Assembly (NCBI RefSeq): GCF_002931075.1
Contig: NZ_PSTQ01000014.1
Span: 33,329 to 97,328, forward strand
Direction of reading: 5' to 3'
DNA length: 64,000 nucleotides
Origin: Pseudoclavibacter sp. AY1F1
GTDB taxonomy: Bacteria; Actinomycetota; Actinomycetes; Actinomycetales; Microbacteriaceae
Of the stretch, positions 54,827 to 63,427 are shown in pieces. Made by a program: the position numbers and the translations under genes. Below the pieces are notes generated by a model, which made no database searches, had not been told where the DNA came from, and was given only the letters and a program-made list of their open reading frames with translations. Position 1 is the first letter of the stretch. Every line of letters starts with the position of its first letter.

Positions 54827-56889
54827 TCCGCGTCGACATCACGATGGTGCTGTTCCGCCCTGAGATCGACGAGCTCGGGCGGACGATTGCGTCGCTGGCG
54901 GAGATCTCCAGTGAATTCGATGTCCTTCACGTGCTCCTCTCCGGTTCGAACGCCGACCGCGAGAGCGTGGAGCGTCTGTTCGAGGCTGCTGGGCTGGCGG
55001 CCCGGACCCGCCTCACACATCGTTTCGACAACCTCGGTTTCTCGACTGGACACAACGTCCTGCTCGCGGATGCGTTCTCGGAGGGCGCTGGCGCTGCCCT
55101 GGTGCTAAACCCCGACATGCGGGTCGCCGTCGGGTCGGTCGTCGAGCTCGCGCGCATCGCAGCCGGAAGCGTCGACGACGCACTCTACGGTCCCTCTCTG
55201 GCGAGAGTCTCAAATGACGACGAGTCGGTAGGCAACGCAGCTGAGACCGACAGCATGGGGGTTGGCTGGAGCGGCGACGGCCGGCACTTCGACATCCGTC
55301 AGGGTGAACCCTTCTCGATCGAGCCGGGTCGCGTCCAAACTGTGGACGGTCTGACGGGTGCGTGCCTATTTGTGCCCCGGGGCGCGTACGAGTCGATCGT
55401 GGAAGGGTCCGGCTGGTTCTTTGATGACGTCTTCCTGGCCTATCGCGAAGACGCCGAGCTCGGACTCCGCGCCAAGGCGCTCGGAGTCGAGTCTAGGCTC
55501 GTCCACGTCGAGGGGTTCGCCCATGTGCGCTCAGTTCGCGGGTACGCGCGCGGTCGCGCGCTCCCGGACCTCCTCGGGGTCAGGAACCGCTACGTGCTCA
55601 AGTACCGGTTGGGAAGCCTGCGCCCTTCGTCGAAGGGCTTCGCGGAAGTACGCGACCTCTTGGTTGCTGGCGCGACCTCCACGATCGAGCGATCGAGCTT
55701 GCCGGGGCTCAGCTCGGCGAAGTCGATCCGTCGATTCGTGTCGAATACGAGCATGGTTCGACGCTCTGGGATCCGCAACTTCGCCTCCCGGCGCGCTGGG
55801 GAGAGAGTTCGACGCCTTCGTGTGCTCTATCTCGGCGTCGAGTCGGAACAGTACCCACGCAACGCGCGAGTACGCGCCTACCTCGAGTCTCACCTGGATG
55901 CCGACATCACGATCGTGGGGATCGACAAGGACCCGGGCGCGGTTCGCAAGGCACGCATCCTGATGCGGGAAGGTAGCGCGTTCCCGCGCGACAGCTTCGA
56001 CGTGGTGGTGCTCGCTGAGTTCCAGTTGAAGTACGCCCCCATCGCTCGTCTGCTCGCTGTCCGCTACCGCGCACTGCTGGTCGTGGACTGGTTCGTGGGT
56101 CTCTACGAGACCCGAGTTGAGGACTGGGGTATGACGACGCCTGGCTCGCTCAAGGGGCGCGCCTGGCGTGCCGTTGACAGCGTGGCCGCACGTATCGGTG
56201 ATGTGGTTGTCACCGACAGTGACGAGCGGGCCAAGATGCTCGTACGCGACTACTGCGCGCGTCGCCGGTCAACGTTCACGTTGCCTGTTGGCGCCCCGAA
56301 ATGGGCACAAGGTAGCGACCGTTTCGCCTCAGACGAGGGCCGCATCCGGGTTCTCTATTACGGTGGCTATCTTCCCTTGCACGGTGTGGACTACGTCCTG
56401 GAGGCTCTTGCCGCAACCGAGCGGTCAGATCGACTCGATGTTGTCTTCATCGGCGCGGGCGAGCGTCGCGCCGCAGCTGAGCGGTCTGCGCGTGAGCTCG
56501 GGTTGTCCGGCTTGATCAACTTCAAGAACCCGATCCCGGAGGCTCAGCTGGCCGATGAGATCGCTGCAGCCGACCTGGTGCTCGGTGTTTTCGGAACCTC
56601 GCCCAAGGCGGCCTCCGTGATCGCCAACAAGGTGTGGCAGGGACTTTCGGCCGGCAGAGTTGTTGTCACACGACAGTCCAAGGCGCTTGACGAGATCCGG
56701 TCGATCGTGGGGAACCTCCTCATCGAGGTCGACCCGGAAGACCCGAAGCGGCTGGCGCAAGTTTTTGACGACACGGTGACGCGCGCATTCGAGGCGTCCG
56801 ATGCGCCGACGATGCCGCTCGAGTCGTACGTGGGCGAGCGTTTCGCTCAGTTTGCGCGAGCGATAGGGGGGCACGTCCGTGGCCATTAG
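54823..56889 (+). CDS. Two-domain glycosyltransferase (GT2 plus GT4-like)
   Basis: A 688-residue protein with two catalytic folds. The N-terminal 290 residues are GT2-like (ITMVLFRPEIDELGRTIASL, FDNLGFSTGHNVLL, ALVLNPDMRVA with the DxD-like Asp, LTGACLFVPRGAYE, FFDDVFLAYREDAELGLRA). After a basic linker, residues from about 330 are GT-B/GT4-like (RVLYYGGYLPLHGVDYVLEAL, DLVLGVFGTSPKAASVIANK). Two sugars could be added in sequence by one chain. It is coupled to both neighbours by overlaps. Confidence 0.85.
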   Translation: MIRVDITMVLFRPEIDELGRTIASLAEISSEFDVLHVLLSGSNADRESVERLFEAAGLAARTRLTHRFDNLGFSTGHNVLLADAFSEGAGAALVLNPDMRVAVGSVVELARIAAGSVDDALYGPSLARVSNDDESVGNAAETDSMGVGWSGDGRHFDIRQGEPFSIEPGRVQTVDGLTGACLFVPRGAYESIVEGSGWFFDDVFLAYREDAELGLRAKALGVESRLVHVEGFAHVRSVRGYARGRALPDLLGVRNRYVLKYRLGSLRPSSKGFAEVRDLLVAGATSTIERSSLPGLSSAKSIRRFVSNTSMVRRSGIRNFASRRAGERVRRLRVLYLGVESEQYPRNARVRAYLESHLDADITIVGIDKDPGAVRKARILMREGSAFPRDSFDVVVLAEFQLKYAPIARLLAVRYRALLVVDWFVGLYETRVEDWGMTTPGSLKGRAWRAVDSVAARIGDVVVTDSDERAKMLVRDYCARRRSTFTLPVGAPKWAQGSDRFASDEGRIRVLYYGGYLPLHGVDYVLEALAATERSDRLDVVFIGAGERRAAAERSARELGLSGLINFKNPIPEAQLADEIAAADLVLGVFGTSPKAASVIANKVWQGLSAGRVVVTRQSKALDEIRSIVGNLLIEVDPEDPKRLAQVFDDTVTRAFEASDAPTMPLESYVGERFAQFARAIGGHVRGH

Positions 56890-58177
56890 TACGCAGATCG
56901 CGCGCGCACAGCGGCTGGGCTCGAAGCTTCGCGACGCCCGCTGGCGACGGCAGTTCGATGCGCGGGCGATCGCCGCTGAATCGGATTCGGGGCGCCGCCT
57001 GCAGCGCGAGGTTCTGAGCCGCTTGCACTGGTCGAGCCTGCTGCTCTCGCGCGTGCAGGTCTCTGCCAGCGCGCCGCGGCGCGTGACGATGCTGCTGCCG
57101 GAGCTTCGCCCGTCGGCGGTCTTTGCAGGCATCGATACGGCTCTCAAAGTCAGCGCGGGTCTTGCAGCTCGGCTCGGGCTGCCGCTCCGCCTCGTTTCCA
57201 TCGGTAACGAGATCGATGCGAAGAGCCTCGAGGGTCTCCTGGCGGATATTCGAGGCAGGCTCGTGCAGGACGTTGAACTGGAGGTCGTTGGCAGGGAATC
57301 GCTTGACGGACTCGAAATAAATACTGACGACTACTGGGTCGCGACCTTCTGGACGACGGCCCATGCGCTGTCGTCGGCGGCCAAACTCGGACTGATCTCG
57401 CGGTCGCGAGTTGTCTACCTGGTTCAGGATTACGAGCCAGGGTTCGTCGCGTGGTCGACCGAGTTCGCCTTGGCGCGCGCCACCTATCACGCGGATTTCA
57501 CTCTGGTCGTCAATTCGTCACCGCTTGCCGCCTATCTCGAGGCGAATGAAAACCTCTCTCTAAGTCCGGAGCTCGTGTTTCGACCTCAGATCGATCTCAG
57601 GGAGACTGCACCTGCCAAGTCCAGCGCTGGGCTCACGATCCTGTTCTATGGGCGCCCGAGCAAGCCGAGGAATCTGTACGGGCTCGGAGTGGCCGCGTTG
57701 CAAGAAGTTGCGTCGGTCGTCGACGAATGGCAAGAGGACGTGCGTTTCATTTCGGCGGGCGAAGCACATACGCCGATTGAGTTGACGAGCAAATCCCGCC
57801 TGCAGAGCGTCGGACGTCTGTCCTGGGATGAGTACTTCGAACTCCTGTCTGAGGTAGACGTTGTGCTCTCGCTGCAGCACAGCCCGCACCCGTCTCATCC
57901 GCCATTCGACGCGCTGGTTCGCGGCACGCAGGCGGTCACGAATGAGCTCGGCGGCACACGCGGCCAGCTGAGCGACTTGCTCACCGCAGCAGAGCCTCGG
58001 CCTGCGTCGCTGGCCGCCGGGGTTGTAGCTGCTTTGGAACGGGTGCGAGCCGGCGACAGCATCGAGCCCGACCTCGCGGTTCTCTCTCGACTTGGGGCTG
58101 AACTGTCCGATGTTTTGGACGCGGCCGTTGAGGAACTGCAAGCTGCTCAAGAGCGGGGCGGGTTCGAATCACTGTGA
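56879..58177 (+). CDS. WsaF-like rhamnosyltransferase
   Basis: A 432-residue GT-B protein that resembles WsaF-type rhamnosyltransferases. Visible hallmarks are YWVATFWTTAHAL, VVYLVQDYEPGFVAWS, ILFYGRPSKPRNLYGLGVAAL and VDVVLSLQHSPHPSHPPFDALVRG. The first 60 residues are basic and helical. The GTG start overlaps the previous gene by 11 bases. The rhamnose guess agrees with the dTDP-glucose 4,6-dehydratase gene at the window end, which belongs to dTDP-rhamnose synthesis. Confidence 0.82.
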   Translation: MAISTQIARAQRLGSKLRDARWRRQFDARAIAAESDSGRRLQREVLSRLHWSSLLLSRVQVSASAPRRVTMLLPELRPSAVFAGIDTALKVSAGLAARLGLPLRLVSIGNEIDAKSLEGLLADIRGRLVQDVELEVVGRESLDGLEINTDDYWVATFWTTAHALSSAAKLGLISRSRVVYLVQDYEPGFVAWSTEFALARATYHADFTLVVNSSPLAAYLEANENLSLSPELVFRPQIDLRETAPAKSSAGLTILFYGRPSKPRNLYGLGVAALQEVASVVDEWQEDVRFISAGEAHTPIELTSKSRLQSVGRLSWDEYFELLSEVDVVLSLQHSPHPSHPPFDALVRGTQAVTNELGGTRGQLSDLLTAAEPRPASLAAGVVAALERVRAGDSIEPDLAVLSRLGAELSDVLDAAVEELQAAQERGGFESL

Positions 58178-58193
58178 GCTGGGAGACGGTGCG

Positions 58194-59387
58194 GTGAAGC
58201 GCGGACTAACGCTTGGGCTGTATCTACTTGCCCCGATGTTGAGTGCGGTCACTCCCTTACTCGTGTTCCCCTCTGTGACCAGCGTTCATGGTGCGGCGGG
58301 CCTCGCGGCCGTCGGCGTCGCCCAGTCGCTTGGGGCGGCCGCAGCCGTAGTGGGGGAGCTCGGCTGGAGCGTGGTCGGACCGCAGAAGATCGCGGCGCTT
58401 GGCGCGAGTGAACGTGCTGAACTCATGCGGACGTCCGTGGCGACCCGCTCGTTGGCTTTCCTCCTGCTTTTGCCGGTGGCGGCTGTGCTGACCTACATTG
58501 TTTCGCCGTCGTTCCCCATAGAAGCAGCGGTCATCGCTCTGGGCTTCGCTTCGGTCGGATTCTCGCCCTCCTGGGCGCTCATGGGCGCCAACCGTCCTGG
58601 GCTGATTCTGGTTTTCGATTCGATCCCTAAGATTCTGCTTGTCGCAGGTGCGGCTGTTGCGATCCGCATGGGTGCGAGCCTCGCTGTCTACGGCCTTGCA
58701 CTGCTCGCTGCGACAGCAGTGATCACGATCGCGGGTTGGTTCATCTTTGGAGTGCATCGAACCGCCTCAAAGCTGACCCGCGCTGAGATCGTTCGGTCGA
58801 TTCGTGGACAGGGGCGCATCACGGTGAGTCGCGCGATTACCGCGGGCTTCACGGCGCTTCCCGTGACGTTGGTCGCGTTGGTCGCGCCGGCCGCTGTGCC
58901 GCTGTTCACGGCTGTTGATCGGCTCGCGCGGATGGCGTTGTCGGTGCTGGCGGCCGTCCCCAATCGTCTCCAGAGTTGGTTGGGGGCAGCCACGATCGAG
59001 AATCGTGGTCTCAGGAACCGGCGGCAGCTGCAGATCAATGCTGGCCTGGGTGTCGTCGCCGCTATCGGATACGCGTTTTTGCTTCCCTATGTGGCCACAT
59101 TCGTGTTCACTGGGTCAGTTGAAGTGGATGCAACGCTCGCCTGGCTGTCGGCGGGAGTGGTGCTCATGGTTTGCGCCTCTCGCGGTTTCGGTCTGAGCCT
59201 CGTAGCGTTCTCTAGAACGGATTGGCTGATGCCGGCGAGCATCGCCGCAGCAGTCGTCGGGCTTACCCTCGTGCTCTCCCTCGGGAGCACCTGGGGTGCG
59301 TACGGAGCGGTGCTCGGTGTGGTCGCCGCCGAGGCAACCGGCGCGGCAGTGCAGGCAATCGGATTGAAGCTAAGGCGGCAAACTTGA
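58194..59387 (+). CDS. Wzx-type polysaccharide flippase
   Basis: A 397-residue membrane protein with about 12 hydrophobic helices and no soluble domain, of the polysaccharide transporter (MATE/MOP) group. The start LYLLAPMLSAVTPLLVFPSV and the pattern GEVG-like region VVGELGWSVVGPQKIAAL resemble Wzx proteins. It would move the lipid-linked repeat unit across the membrane. GTG follows GGGAGA. It overlaps the ligase gene as TTGA and belongs to the same operon. Confidence 0.85.
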   Translation: MKRGLTLGLYLLAPMLSAVTPLLVFPSVTSVHGAAGLAAVGVAQSLGAAAAVVGELGWSVVGPQKIAALGASERAELMRTSVATRSLAFLLLLPVAAVLTYIVSPSFPIEAAVIALGFASVGFSPSWALMGANRPGLILVFDSIPKILLVAGAAVAIRMGASLAVYGLALLAATAVITIAGWFIFGVHRTASKLTRAEIVRSIRGQGRITVSRAITAGFTALPVTLVALVAPAAVPLFTAVDRLARMALSVLAAVPNRLQSWLGAATIENRGLRNRRQLQINAGLGVVAAIGYAFLLPYVATFVFTGSVEVDATLAWLSAGVVLMVCASRGFGLSLVAFSRTDWLMPASIAAAVVGLTLVLSLGSTWGAYGAVLGVVAAEATGAAVQAIGLKLRRQT

Positions 59388-60826
59388 AACTCACATTGGA
59401 CAGGGCTGCAGAATCTCGATCGACTGAGAGTGGGAAAAGTCCGGACTTCGCACCCGAAACGCGGCCTGCGAAGGATGACCTCAAGATTTTTTGGATCGGC
59501 AGTGCATTCTTGTGGGCTGCATGCGTATCGGCCTCGCTCATTGGCGTGGCGACAACGTGGTTTTGGGTGATGATTTTCATAGCCGTAGCAGTTCTACTGT
59601 TCGGCGTATCAGCACAAATCCGGCCTGCAATGGGGCTCTACTCTGCCGCCGTTCTGGCGTTGTGTTGCGCACCGAATAATGCCCCGGTAGAAGTGCAACT
59701 CGTTGTGAGCGTAGCGTGTTGTTTCGTTCTCGCGTTGGGGCTTGTTAGGGCTTCTGCGCCGCACGGGCGACTGGGTGGTGCTGGGGTGGCGGTAGTCGCC
59801 CTCGTGATCGTCTACGGTGTGTTACAACTGAGTGCAACAGTGCTCGAGAACTCTGCCAACGTCTTCGTCGTGGCGGCGCGTTTCACGCTGCCAGCTGTCC
59901 TGGCAGTGTTCGCTGCGGCCCGGCTTGACAGTGCGGCCCGGTGTTTCTTGCTCGATGCAATTGTTTCGCTTGCTGTGCTTCAGAGCGTGATCGGCGTTCT
60001 TGAGTTTTTGAACCTCACTGCTCCCATCTTTGGGACGGCGACTGTCTATGACACTGCGCTCATGAACCCTCTACTGCCCGGGGTGGTGCGTGTTCAGGCC
60101 ATGTTGGGGCATCCGATCGTCTTGGGTCTTCTCATAGTGTTTGCTCTGGTTTTGCTGCTCAATCGTGCCCCTCGGATGCGCTCTTGGCAGACCGCGGGTC
60201 TTTCGGCGGTCTTATTGGCAGGGCTTTTCCTATGTGGCTCCCGCAGCTCTTGGCTTGCGCTCGCCATATGTTGTGTTCTCGCTCTGTTTTGGGCGGTCAA
60301 GAATCTAATCGTTCGCACCTTTGCCATTCTTGGCCTGCTTATCGGGCTATTCGCAGCGTTGACAAGTTCCCGAGCGTCCAGCATCCTGGTGGAGCAACTG
60401 GATCTTTTTACTGACTCTGGTTCGTTCACCCACCGGATGGAGTCGTTTGGTTCTTTCTTCGCGATCTTGTCCCAGCATGCGATCCGCCCTGCATTAATCG
60501 GCTCGGGCGTGGGTTCTGAGCCGCGGCTGTTCGCCGCCGGATTGCTTCAGCAGGACGGCTTCCTAATCATCGATAATCAGCTGCTAACAACTATGGTGAC
60601 CATTGGCCTATTTGGTTTGCTCGTGTTGCTTTCTCTGGTGGCGTTTGCAGTCTTTGGCTTGCCGCCTGCAGAGCGTCTCGCTTGTATCGCTATGCTGATC
60701 ATGTTTTTCACTTTTGACGCGCTCAGATGGACTGGGCCGATCGTTCTGTTCTTTGCGCTCGTTGGTCTTGTTGTTAGCTACTCACGCGAAAAGGAGCGGG
60801 CTAAACGCACCCTCGCGTCTGTGTGA
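59384..60826 (+). CDS. O-antigen ligase/polymerase-like membrane protein
   Basis: A 480-residue protein with about 12 helices and a Wzy_C-like region: MLGHPIVLGLLIVFALVLLL, LFLCGSRSSWLALAICCVLAL with the conserved Arg-Ser, and a large loop around FTHRMESFGSFFAIL. It likely polymerises or ligates the repeat unit outside. TTG start overlaps the flippase stop as TTGA. Base composition drops here (bases 59521-59580 have 31 G/C of 60), unlike the GC-rich core. Its 3' end overlaps the convergent DUF218 gene by 26 bases. Confidence 0.85.
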   Translation: MKLTLDRAAESRSTESGKSPDFAPETRPAKDDLKIFWIGSAFLWAACVSASLIGVATTWFWVMIFIAVAVLLFGVSAQIRPAMGLYSAAVLALCCAPNNAPVEVQLVVSVACCFVLALGLVRASAPHGRLGGAGVAVVALVIVYGVLQLSATVLENSANVFVVAARFTLPAVLAVFAAARLDSAARCFLLDAIVSLAVLQSVIGVLEFLNLTAPIFGTATVYDTALMNPLLPGVVRVQAMLGHPIVLGLLIVFALVLLLNRAPRMRSWQTAGLSAVLLAGLFLCGSRSSWLALAICCVLALFWAVKNLIVRTFAILGLLIGLFAALTSSRASSILVEQLDLFTDSGSFTHRMESFGSFFAILSQHAIRPALIGSGVGSEPRLFAAGLLQQDGFLIIDNQLLTTMVTIGLFGLLVLLSLVAFAVFGLPPAERLACIAMLIMFFTFDALRWTGPIVLFFALVGLVVSYSREKERAKRTLASV

Positions 60827-61421
60827 AGGCCTTTGCGAACGCGCCTGTCTGGTATCCGTACTGATAGACGGCCCCGCGAGTGGTGATCGGGGCGTCGTCG
60901 TAGATGACTTCTGCGTCTCCGCTGAAGCAGCGATCGAGGTAGAGCTGCGTTCTTGTGACGTGCGGTTTGAAGGTGATGAGGATAGCCGTTTCCCAACCGC
61001 GTTCTAGTGAGATCTTCTCCAATGCGCCGACTTCGCCTTGGGTCGTGAACGGATCCGATTGGAGGCAGGTCACGCTGAACTCCTGCGGGACCGTGCAGAG
61101 GCCAATGCCCTCGGCGCGATACCTCCACCCGAATTCTGGCGTGGAAATCAATAGGTTCTCGCTGTATCCGGCGGACATGAGTTCCTGAGCCAGTTCCAAG
61201 CGCGTCCGCTCGGGTGGCCCCAGTACGAAGATCACATCAACTTGACGTGCCTGTCCCTGCAGGGGGACAAAAATCGGGGCGACGGGGATACACGCCGCGA
61301 TTGCTGCGGCTACAAGCAGCAGTATGTACAGCGGTGGTGATCGACGACTGGAGCTTCGTGGACCTGGCGGACTCACAGCGCCAATAGGTGCCGCATCGGC
61401 TCCTCGATCGTCGTGCGTCAC
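60801..61421 (-). CDS. DUF218 (YdcF/SanA-like) membrane protein
   Basis: A 206-residue protein with one N-terminal anchor helix (LYILLLVAAAIAACIPVAPIF) followed by a DUF218 domain outside: VDVIFVLGPPERTRLELA, DPFTTQGEVGALEKISLERGW and LITFKPHVTRTQLYLDRCF. Such proteins (ElyC, SanA, YdcF) are linked to envelope integrity. It is convergent with the ligase-like gene. Confidence 0.85.
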   Translation of the reverse strand: MTHDDRGADAAPIGAVSPPGPRSSSRRSPPLYILLLVAAAIAACIPVAPIFVPLQGQARQVDVIFVLGPPERTRLELAQELMSAGYSENLLISTPEFGWRYRAEGIGLCTVPQEFSVTCLQSDPFTTQGEVGALEKISLERGWETAILITFKPHVTRTQLYLDRCFSGDAEVIYDDAPITTRGAVYQYGYQTGAFAKAFTQTRGCV

Positions 61422-61586
61422 TCAATCTCCCGAGATTTGAGAGCGCGTCCCACATCGCGTGAGGGACGGCTCAACGATGAGGATTTCCGTCCCGGTCGAA
61501 TCCGAGACGTCCCAGACCTTAGCGCTTCAAACTGAGATCCACGCGGCATGTGATGAGTCACTGAGTTCGATCAAACGTGGGGTCGG

Positions 61587-62140
61587 CTAAAGCTGAATAC
61601 TTTGCAACCTGGTGTCGAGCTCAGCTGTCATCGACCGTGCCCAGGACGCCGTTAGGTGGCCCACCGCGTCACGGTAGGCAGCCACGCTTCCGATCGCCGC
61701 AGGGCACATGCCGTCCCGACACTACAGATCTGTAGGGTCGATGTAGGTCGCTCCTTCTACTCGTTGGGTGACCTCGGCCAGCCCATCCTTGACTTCAAGG
61801 GCGCAAGCAGAAGGCGTACCGCAGGCGTTGGCGCGTGGATCGAAACCGAAGGGCTTGACGCGCTCGAGGGCCGACTCGCTTGGTTTCGGTGCATCTCCGA
61901 TCACAGCTATTCGAGTGCCAGACGCCGTGACCTCATTCCACGTCGACGCGGCGGAAGCGATCAGGTCGTCTGACCACGTGCCGGTCACATGCCGTGACGC
62001 GGTGGTGATGATGAGGTCGTACGGTTCTGCCCCAGGAACTGCGATTGGGCTTCCTGGAGCTGAGGCAACAGTTCTTCGGCGGGGACCAGCACCTCTTGGC
62101 ACCCCCAATCGATGTAAGTGTCGAGCGTCCAGCCGTTCTC
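61587..62140 (-). pseudogene. Broken acyltransferase SGNH domain
   Basis: Two lesions are visible. Upstream, GENGWTLDTYIDWGCQEVL is in one frame, while PYDLIITTASRHVTGTWSDDL and TRIAVIGDAP follow in another, giving a frameshift near 62030. The second frame then has an amber TAG at 61722, directly followed in frame by CRDGMCPAAIGSVAAYRD and HLTASWARSM to a natural stop. All parts match the SGNH domain of acyltransferase-3-SGNH proteins, so a membrane acyltransferase half has also been lost. No such half is found next to it. Confidence 0.75.
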
Positions 62141-62267
62141 GCCCTACATTGATTCCGTTCACCTAGTTGGCTAGGTTGATAGCTAGTGCTGACTCAGCGG
62201 TCAGCGAACTCTCGCCAGGTGCCCCGATGCCAGGTGGGACTCCCCCCTAACTCGCTGGAAAGTCGTC

Positions 62268-63365
62268 ATGCCCAACCTTGTTGAGCGCCCGACCGGAACC
62301 TCCCCTCGTGTTTCCTGGGTCGATACGGCGCGCGGAATCTCGATCCTGCTGGTCGTCGTCCTTCACGCCACTCTCTGGCTCGGTTACATCAGCGAGCCCC
62401 CACGCTGGCTCGTCGTGTTCAACGAGGTCGCGGGCTTCTTCCGCATGCCCTTGTTCTTCGCCGCCGCAGGGCTCTTCGCTCAGAAGTGGATGCGCGCCCG
62501 TTGGCGTGAGCTCTTCCGGGGCAAACTCTGGCTGCTGATTTGGGTTTACCTGGCCTGGCAGCCCGCATTCTTCGCCTTCAAGTTCGCGGTAGGGCAGGTC
62601 TTGCCAGACCAGCGGGACGCCTCGCTCGCCGCACACCTGCTGAGAGCTGTCGTGAGCCCACTTCGCCCGCAAGGTGAACTCTGGTTTCTCTGGGCGCTGG
62701 TGCTGTTCTTCTTGATAGCCCGGCTGTTGAGGTCTCTCCCGAGAGTGCTTCACGTTGGTCTGGCCGCCGCGGGTGCGCTGCTCTGGTTGCACGCCGTCCT
62801 CCCCGCACTCGGGGACTCCACAGTTCGACTGCTCGGTGTCGGGGTCGTCAGTGCGCCGTATCTGTATCTGTTCTTTGTGCTCGGACTCCTCGGTCGCAGG
62901 GAGATTGAAGTCCTCGCAGCGGCCCTCGAGCGTCATCGATGGCTTCCCATCGTCGTGTTCCTCACCTTCGTCCCGGTCGCTCTTCTTGTGGTCTCGTCCG
63001 GAGCGCAATCTGACGGTGCCACAATGCTGGGTATGCGCGTGGTCGGGCTCGTCTTCGGTGTCGCGCTCAGCGTGATGCTTGCGAGGGTTGCGGCACTGCC
63101 ATATCTCGGTGCCCGCACACTCCAGATCTATGTCGCACACATGCCGATCATTGCGACTGCGGTGATCCTGCTTTCGCTCGCAGGCGTGAGCATCCAGGAG
63201 CCTGCGGTGTTCGCAGGGGGAGTCGTCGTCTTGGTCGCGGCGGCGGTGTTGATCTCCCTCGGAATGAAGGACCTGGCGGCGAAGAATCTCGGTCGCTTGC
63301 TCTACGAGCCACTGAGACCGTGGCACGCATCTGCCAGGCCATTTGCGGGACGCGGGGGCCGTTAG
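62268..63365 (+). CDS. Acyltransferase-3 family membrane protein
   Basis: A 365-residue polytopic protein with the acyltransferase 3 pattern: VSWVDTARGISILLVVVLHATLWLG near the N terminus, holding the conserved Arg and His, LRPQGELWFLWALVLFFL and YLGARTLQIYVAHMPI. About ten helices, no SGNH domain. The ribosome site is weak. It differs clearly from the tandem pair near 47 kb. It may acylate a sugar of the polysaccharide and sits 60 bases before the dTDP-glucose dehydratase gene. Confidence 0.88.
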   Translation: MPNLVERPTGTSPRVSWVDTARGISILLVVVLHATLWLGYISEPPRWLVVFNEVAGFFRMPLFFAAAGLFAQKWMRARWRELFRGKLWLLIWVYLAWQPAFFAFKFAVGQVLPDQRDASLAAHLLRAVVSPLRPQGELWFLWALVLFFLIARLLRSLPRVLHVGLAAAGALLWLHAVLPALGDSTVRLLGVGVVSAPYLYLFFVLGLLGRREIEVLAAALERHRWLPIVVFLTFVPVALLVVSSGAQSDGATMLGMRVVGLVFGVALSVMLARVAALPYLGARTLQIYVAHMPIIATAVILLSLAGVSIQEPAVFAGGVVVLVAAAVLISLGMKDLAAKNLGRLLYEPLRPWHASARPFAGRGGR

Positions 63366-63427
63366 GCTAGGTGCATCCTTGCGGTCGGCCGGCGGCTGAC
63401 AAGTACCGACGATTGAACAGGACAGGT

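Noticed and set aside
61722..62162. An intact 146-residue gene.
   Set aside because: The sequence is only the middle of an SGNH domain; homologous residues continue past its stop and its start lies in a shifted frame.
62247..63326. A 359-codon minus-strand frame opposite the last acyltransferase-3 gene.
   Set aside because: Polar low-complexity composition without motifs; the plus strand encodes a normal membrane acyltransferase.
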